Source: Hippopus hippopus
Taxonomy: Eukaryota; Mollusca; Bivalvia; Cardiida; Cardiidae
Length of the DNA stretch: 64,000 nucleotides
Direction of reading: 5' to 3'
NCBI GenBank assembly: GCA_946811185.2
Contig: OX328102.1
Coordinates: 52,119,619 to 52,183,618, forward strand
Position 1 is the first letter of the stretch, and every line of letters starts with the position of its first letter. Both the position numbers and the translations under genes were made by a program. Below are positions 58,205 through 64,000 of this stretch, piece after piece. The notes beneath the pieces are model-generated. The model was not told where the DNA came from, did no database searches, and saw only the letters and a program-made list of their open reading frames with translations.

Positions 58205-59195
58205 CATACGAACGATGGAATTACATCGCTCAAGTTTTTTTTTTTTTTTTTGTATCAAACGATGAAATTACGTCGCTCAAGCGCTTATGCAAAATTTATA
58301 TTACCCGTACATCTTGGTTCTATTGACGATGGATTTACATCGTTCAAGCAGAAGTTACTTCTATATCAAAGATTAATTAAGGTCTGATTCACGTCTTTAC
58401 AGCTAAAACTGCTTCTAGATTTACATCAAAGATTTATCAACGCTAATTAATTTCACATCGTTCAAACAAAAGTTACTTTGATATCTAAGATTTATTAAGG
58501 ACTGATTTACGTCGTTCATGCAACAATTACTTCTATATCAAAGATTAATTGATATTGGTTTTTTCAACGTTCTGACAAAAAGTAGTTCTATATCAAATAG
58601 CTGTAAACGATGAATCTACGTCTCTGCAGCAAATTACACGTTTCGTGGCAATCTTGAACAGATTCACGACGTCCTAGCATTTACGATTGCTTTACATCGT
58701 TCATTTTTTCTATGTACAAAAAATTATCAAGGATGGATTTACATCTTTCAAGCCAGAGATGCTTCTATGTCAAAGTTCTTTTTATGATGAATTTACATCG
58801 TTCAAACAAATATTATTTTTATGTCAAAGTTTTATCTAACATGGATTTACAATGTTCAATCAAAGCGTTGTTTCTATAACAAACATGTATTAATTGAAGG
58901 CGGATTTACACCGATAAAGCCAAAGTTGCTTCTATAGCCAAGTCCTATTAACTATGGATTTACATTGTTTAAGCAAAAGTGCTTCTATATCACAGTTCTA
59001 TGAATGATGGATTTTCATCAAGCAGAAATTGCTTTAATATTCAAAATATATTAACGATGCACTTACATCGTACTTGTGAGTGAAAATTTCTTCTATATAG
59101 TTGAGGTTATATTAAGGATGCCTTTACGTCGATTCAGCAAAATTTGGTTCTATATCAATGTTTCCATTGACGATGCATTTACACTGTTTCAAAAG
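58205..59195 (+). repeat. ~56-bp minisatellite with a hairpin in every unit
   Basis: About 17 degenerate units carry CGATGGATTTACATCGTTCA or a variant, followed by AGCAAAAGTTGCTTCTATAT and CAAAG. Sites are near 58,212, 58,259, 58,327, 58,384, 58,440, 58,497, 58,608, 58,680, 58,729, 58,785, 58,840, 58,898, 58,952, 59,007, 59,053, 59,117 and 59,169. CGATG and CATCG flank a 5-7-nt AT loop and can pair. No coding capacity. Confidence 0.8.
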
Positions 59196-59199
59196 CACT

Positions 59200-60060
59200 A
59201 CAAGTAAAAGATACCTACACATATGTGTACTTGGATACTACGTTTTCACTGTTATATGGCACCTTTATATTACACATTTACGTCAAGGGAAAAATAGTAA
59301 CAGGACAGGAAGTTATGAATTGTATATGATTCAATCAACAGGAAATTGTTGAAAACCGTCGTTAAGTTGTCGAACTTCAAGGTAAATGTTATCTAAGCGT
59401 TCTCGTCAGGAGAAATCTATAAGTCGAAGGGCGAAATCTACAATGTAGAAAACTTGACTGCCATATCATAAGAATTCTTAATCTTGCATGGAAAACAAAT
59501 TTGCTATGTTGAGCTTAGAAAGAAGCCATATTTGAGAATGATCAGATTTAATGTGGTTTAGCTGACATCCAATAAACAACACAAGAGCGCAAAGCAATCA
59601 TGCAAACACATATAACTTAACAAACATGAAGTAAAGCACATTTGAATAAAGCAATTTCAACAAACAAATTATGACAAGAAAGTATAAGCATTAACCCTCA
59701 ATTCAACCTTTAGACAAATCTCCTCTCAAATGCCACGGTTAAAAAGCACATCACTTGACAAAGGAAAAATTGAGCATCAGAACATTCTATCCTTTGCCCA
59801 GTAACCTCAATGATTAGAAATATTTGCGTGACTCAACAGAGGTTAATTCAAAGTCATCTGCTAACATTTATATTCTTGCAAAGGGTTAACGCTTAGCAAA
59901 CTTCTTGACAGAGTTCTAAACATGCAAGTTATATACACATAAATGAGTGATGATTAATTACAAATGAAATAGGACTCCGACCAAGAATATCGCAAACCGC
60001 CAAATGATAGCCTCCAATATATATGCCAAATTATAATAATACATATAAAAACAGAAACCA
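59200..60060. other. No recognisable gene
   Basis: AT-rich DNA, possibly the 3' flank or 3' part of the minus-strand retroelement that follows. No motif can be assigned. Confidence 0.4.
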
Positions 60061-60072
60061 ACAAATCAAATG

Positions 60073-60357
60073 GAAATTTCAACTTATAGTCCCTAACCCA
60101 ACCTACCCATTTTGGGTAGTATCACTTACTACTACCACAAGGAATAAACCCTCAATGAAGTAAGATACCTTCATTAAAAGGGACCCAATCACTCGAGAGG
60201 AAAAAAGAAAATTACATAAAAATTTGTGGCCTATTGAAAGGCTTGAAATTTCAACTTTAATTGAAACCCATACCAACCCGTTCCTAGGTAATATCAAATA
60301 CTACTACTACCCAGAGGAATAAACCCTCAATGAAGTAAGATACCTTCATTAAAAGGG
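60073..60357 (-). repeat. Two direct repeats 3' of the retroelement hydrolase
   Basis: A 42-bp exact repeat (60,141-60,182 and 60,316-60,357), containing CCTCAATGAAGTAAGATACC and TTCATTAAAAGGG, lies in a looser ~110-bp repeat with a 175-bp period. AATGAAG...CTTCATT can form a stem. On the minus strand these lie just downstream of the SGNH frame. Ngaro-type elements carry split direct repeats near the 3' end, so these may be terminal sequences; that link is inference. Confidence 0.6.
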
Positions 60358-60484
60358 GCCCCTCCCCATTCAAACATAAAGAAAGCTGAAATTACCATCA
60401 TCAGCCAACTATGCAAAATTATAGCAAGAAATCCATATACTTAAAAAAAATCATATCCCAAAGACGAAAATGTATGCGTACAGC

Positions 60485-60905
60485 CTACTGTAGCATGTGT
60501 GCAACTGCATTTATTAAAAAAAGTTTCAGTCTCCAGGTGCCCTCAGAATTGAGATGTAGGCCACCATCCTGTATGGCAAACATCTCCCTGACAGGTCTAC
60601 CAAACTTAAAGAAAGGTCTGAACGAATGCAGGAACTGAATCTTTCTTAACGGACATAACCTTTTTAATTTCAAATTTATAAGCTTTGTCTTGTCCCCAGT
60701 TTTTTCATAATCCAAAGGACGAGGAAGAATACTAGACAAAATAATATTAGTGTTTGAAATCTTATTTATCACTGTTACTAGGTTATAAAAGGCACTAAGA
60801 ATTTCCTGAACTGACAATGAGTTTACATCATTAGTTCCAACATGAATAATGGTGAATTTCGAAGACACTAGTACCGGAAATCTTTCAATGTGTTTGGTTA
60901 AACGA
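60485..60905 (-). pseudogene. SGNH/GDSL-type hydrolase remnant of the retroelement
   Basis: The frame has SSKFTIIHVGTNDV, in which GTND is SGNH block III with the oxyanion-hole Asn, then NIILSSILPRPLDYE, and ends DGGLHLNSEGTWRL, in which Asp-x3-His fits block V. Blocks I and II (the nucleophile Ser and the Gly) are absent, so it cannot be active. Upstream residues (ISRLTKHIERFP) still read as family-like sequence and overlap the end of the RT frame at 60,888-60,905 in another phase, which fixes the deletion junction. No ATG starts it. Confidence 0.75.
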
Positions 60906-62027
60906 GATATGTTTGTCTGGTGGAACGGACATGGTCATATTTTTGGTATTGAACAGAATACCTAAGAATATCATTACTTCTGATGGCTCACGCGCTTTGT
61001 CCATTGCTTCCTCTAAACCGCTCTTAAGAAAAATTTGTCTAGCCACATTAAAAGCAAAGGGAGCAATCTCTTTTTTCTCCACCCCATCAAAATCATCTAA
61101 ATAGTTAAGCACTACAAGGCCAATCTTCAACAACATGCAACTAAAGGCATTAGTAACCCGCTGACAGATATAAGCTGAAGAACGAAGACCCATTGGTAAG
61201 ACGGTATCACAGAAAATATGACCTTTCCATTGAAAAGATACTAAGTTATAATCCAACGGACAAATGCTAATTTGTCTGTAAGCTCTTTTCAAATCCAGCT
61301 TGTACATTAAAGCACCCTTTCCTTTACATTTTATTAAGGCAACAAAATCATCAATTTTAGGTAGGCTGAAATCAATAAATTCATTCAGATAGATATCACT
61401 TGAAATATGACTATTGATACTAGAACCATTTTTTGAAAAACTTAAATCTAAAATCACCCTCCTCTCAGAGGGAGTAGACTTTGGAACTGAATTAAGGGGT
61501 GAAAGAATTATTATGTCAGAGAAGGGATTATGAGAAAAAGGTCCCATAATAGCTCCAAAGCTAGCTTCTTTGAGAAGATAATTGTGAATATCTTCTGGGT
61601 AATCCAGTGCACCTTTATGATTTTTTGGCATTTTGGGTTTAGTTATTGGACTAGTATCAACACTGAGCTTATCAGATGATCTAATTCCTGTGAAACCAAT
61701 CGGAAAGCCATATTTTAAGAATTGACAGACCCTTAAATCATGGTAATCATGCAGCATTCTTTTCATGAATTCTATATTGAATTTGGTGTTCACAGGAATT
61801 TTGCAACCTTGAAAATTAGGTTTCCCAGATGCTCTACATAAATTATGGATGCGAAGTTTATTGGAAGATGATACTGAAATAATAGGTTTTACAGATTTAC
61901 ATAATGTGCAATTTTGTTCATGTTTATCCAAAGAATCATGCAGATTTTTCTTTAGCCAAAAAGACGGCAAAATCATATCAGCAGCATCATTATACTTTTT
62001 CAGATTGTGTTTTTTAGGTAGACAAAG
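60888..62027 (-). pseudogene. Reverse transcriptase of the DIRS/Ngaro-type element
   Basis: About 380 residues counted from the TGA at 62,028. RT motifs appear in order: RRVILDLSFSKNG, MYKLDLKRAYRQIS (motif A, Asp about residue 228 from the Met at 61,976), LPMGLRSSAYICQRVTNAF (motif B), LNYLDDFDGV (motif C, Asp-Asp) and FLGILFNTKNM (motif E). All catalytic Asp residues are present. After SVPPDKHIS the frame leaves the family and stops at 60,885. It is in the same frame as the gag-like segment upstream, separated by one TGA. RNase H and recombinase do not follow. Confidence 0.85.
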
Positions 62028-62603
62028 TCATGCAGATGAATGAGGACAAGCCGTTGAACATTCTGGGTGATTGAGCTCTTTTTTGTCTTTTTGCCAGCAA
62101 GAAGCACAGACATGCTTTGCAAATCGTACTCTCCCATTAATTTGAACCGTATGTGATTCCTTAAAAGAGCATTTATTGGCACAAAACCAAAGCTTATTTT
62201 CTGCTTTTGGCACGCTAGAACTACCTTGAGAAAAATCTGTTGAAGGTCGGAATTTACGTGAACTTGAAGCTAAAACAGTATTTTCAATGTAGGTAAAATC
62301 ATCACCCCAACGTCTATAACCTAACTCTATCTCCCGCAAAACTGCAGCATACAAGGACTTCAAAATAGGAAATTCATAAGCGTTATTCAGGTACATCAAC
62401 CTCTTTAGAAACTCTAACCGACCCGACCTCTCTGCAGAACTAATATGTTTCTTTGAAATTATTTCTAACTCTCCTGCTACGAACATATTAAGTTCCAGTT
62501 TGTCAAAGCTTAAAGCGTTGTTGACAAACTCAAACCTAAGATGTGTGTGTGGGTAATACTGTGGATCCACTACCAACTTTTGTGGTAAATGGCTAAAACG
62601 GCT
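62028..62603 (-). pseudogene. Gag-like protein with Cys/His segment, DIRS/Ngaro-type element
   Basis: Reads SRFSHLPQKLVVDPQYYPH, then LELNMFVAGELEIISK, RLEFLKRLMYLNNAYEF, AAVLREIELGYRRWGDDF, and a C-terminal metal-binding-like segment (W-F-C-x3-C-x6-H, then H-V-C-x2-C-x8-H-x3-C-x3-C). There is no ATG. The frame opens after a stop at 62,607 and is preceded by TTTTTTTTCTTTTGAATTAG on the minus strand, a strong 3' splice site (exon would start at 62,601). It ends at TGA 62,028-62,030, in frame with the RT. Probably nucleic-acid-binding structural protein; the role is inferred from position. Confidence 0.75.
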
Positions 62604-64000
62604 AATTCAAAAGAAAAAAAATTACAAGTTGCCTATATTGAGCTGAACTTTCACCAGTACAGAATTTAGACTTATTTCATAATTGAAATCTACTCTTAGT
62701 GAGGAAGACAGTAACAGCTACACGTCAATGTGCATTTTGTAAATACCAAGACTTCACTGCATGTAATTTGTAGTCTGATCTATATCTACACATTCAGCAT
62801 ATTCTCCATGCACCAAGTGTTATGATTAACGTCAAACTCAAACATTGATGACAAGTGCCATTTTTTGGATGTGCATAGGTTATTGAACAAAGTTAGATAT
62901 TCAAGTAAACGTATTGTCATTTTATTAATATTTCATATAGATCTATTTTTAACTTTGTTTTCCATTTTAAATCATTTGTGTCTCATAGATACCAACAATG
63001 CATGCATATCAAATATTTCAGCTCGGTGAATTATGGAAAATAGAATAAGACTTATTTGATTGACATCTGAAATTCTTTAACTCGCTTGACGTTGACGAAA
63101 GTCATTTCAAGACAAAATCACTGCACTCACCACTTACTGTATCGAGGAAGGATTACTGGTTAGCATCTGTTGACCTTTCAGGTGATTATTAATTACTCGA
63201 TCGAGATATGAGGACCAGTTTGTAAATATTTCAGAATCACTTCAGAGGACATAAATACTAATTAAACGGCATTAGTTATGGGCTCTTCATGCAGCCTTGG
63301 AATCTGAACCACTGAAACTTGTATGAACTCGTTTATCTAGGGTTACTCAGTCATGCGAGCGTGAATTCCATTGGTAATAGCCATCCGACTTGCTTACGTT
63401 ATGTAAAAGGAACAGTGCATCCAGTGGAGCTTTGGGTGTAACAAAAAAAAAACAAAAACTGAGCTCTTGCCAGGTAAGATGATGGTTCAAGGTCTGTTCT
63501 TAGCTAAGAATCCACGACTACTAATGATATAAGAAACATGCGGGAATATTACAGTTTTATGACTTGAACATACGGAGAACAGTACGTTTCCGTAAATCCA
63601 GGAAATTAATCGTTGATCAAGCCGATGTGCGATATCCAACACTGTTTTAAGCCAGCGGGAGTGAAACATGCCGATTATAGCCATATCATAGCATTTCTGA
63701 CAGTTAATTGAACGTACCTCCTGTCCTAGAGTACAATCGGAATGTTGACTTGACAACAAAGGTACAAGAAAGTAAAGCTAAATCCAGCACATATTAGTAT
63801 TACAATCCATACCGCTACTGCACTTAAATGTATGGGACATGTGATTAAATAATACTGGAAACAAGGCGATTTTGATCAAAGGAAAATCAAAATTCAAAGA
63901 AATTAATATAAGAGAAGATTTTGAAATCTAGGATCACGTCTTCAATAGGAACATGAGAAAAGTCTACATACGACTACATACGAACGATACAAGTTGTTTA
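62230..64000. repeat. Long direct repeat, right copy (pairs with 1-1772)
   Basis: Near-identical, same-orientation copy of the first 1.77 kb of the window, including the gag exon and the beginning of element A (62,985 onward). It runs off the right edge. Confidence 0.9.

Larger units (their letters stand above)
60073..64000 (-). mobile_element. DIRS/Ngaro-type retroelement, internally deleted copy
   Basis: Order on the minus strand: upstream region A (from the right edge), splice-acceptor-preceded gag-like frame with a Cys/His segment, reverse transcriptase of the YLDD type, SGNH hydrolase remnant, then direct repeats. A reverse transcriptase with MGLRSSAYICQ and YLDDF motifs, together with an SGNH hydrolase, fits tyrosine-recombinase retrotransposons, particularly the Ngaro group, where hydrolase domains have been described. 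RNase H and the recombinase, which should lie between RT and hydrolase, are missing. The left end at 60,073 is approximate. Confidence 0.7.

Noticed and set aside
59158..59352. 64-codon frame after the minisatellite
   Set aside because: Overlaps the last degenerate minisatellite unit, and no domain or composition signal supports it.
60411..62043. Plus-strand frames at 60,411, 60,913 and 61,849
   Set aside because: Shadows of the minus-strand hydrolase, RT and gag-like frames.

Overview
This window looks like repeat-dominated, AT-rich nuclear DNA of a metazoan. A bivalve mollusc is the most likely source. That is inferred from the mix of LINE tails, tRNA-derived SINEs with CAATCA-type ends, a tyrosine-recombinase-type retroelement, Tc1 elements and ~155-165 bp satellites with short GC-rich hairpin linkers. 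No host protein-coding gene can be supported. Every convincing coding segment belongs to a mobile element and most are broken.

Layout. 1-3776: part of a retroelement read on the minus strand (gag-like exon at 1-372, then its upstream region, here called A). 4,030-6,248: a broken LINE tail plus flanking DNA (block B). 6,250-35,950: a composite satellite array. Two unrelated families alternate: F1 (~154 bp) and F2 (~162 bp, arranged as a four-monomer higher-order repeat). They are punctuated by a GC-rich hairpin linker that always follows the same F2 monomer type. The array holds a TTAA-flanked MITE (one full and one 5'-truncated copy), a 6.48-kb tandem duplication that is almost identical, and a MITE-like element sitting exactly on a satellite strand switch. 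36-48.6 kb: low-copy DNA with a perfect 100-bp inverted repeat, a LINE remnant interrupted by a probable solo LTR, a near-intact Tc1/mariner transposon inside an older foldback, two tRNA-derived SINEs, and a second LINE fragment. 48,656-51,262: second copy of block B plus F1 monomers. 51,263-54,183: A', an inverted copy of A. 54.2-60 kb: a SINE with target-site duplication and an empty paralogous site, a large imperfect inverted repeat, and a ~56-bp minisatellite with a hairpin in each unit. 60,060-64,000: a longer copy of the minus-strand retroelement, with gag zinc-finger segment, reverse transcriptase, and an SGNH hydrolase remnant. Its last 1.77 kb repeat positions 1-1772 almost exactly.

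How it fits together. The retroelement combines a gag-like protein with a Cys/His segment, a DIRS/Ngaro-type reverse transcriptase and an SGNH hydrolase, but the RNase H and recombinase region between the last two is missing at a visible junction. The satellite array grew by unequal exchange, since duplication endpoints fall within monomers. The near-identical direct repeat 62.2 kb apart at the two window edges raises the possibility that the whole window is one unit of a larger tandem duplication, but the boundaries lie outside the window. All identity values are by eye.
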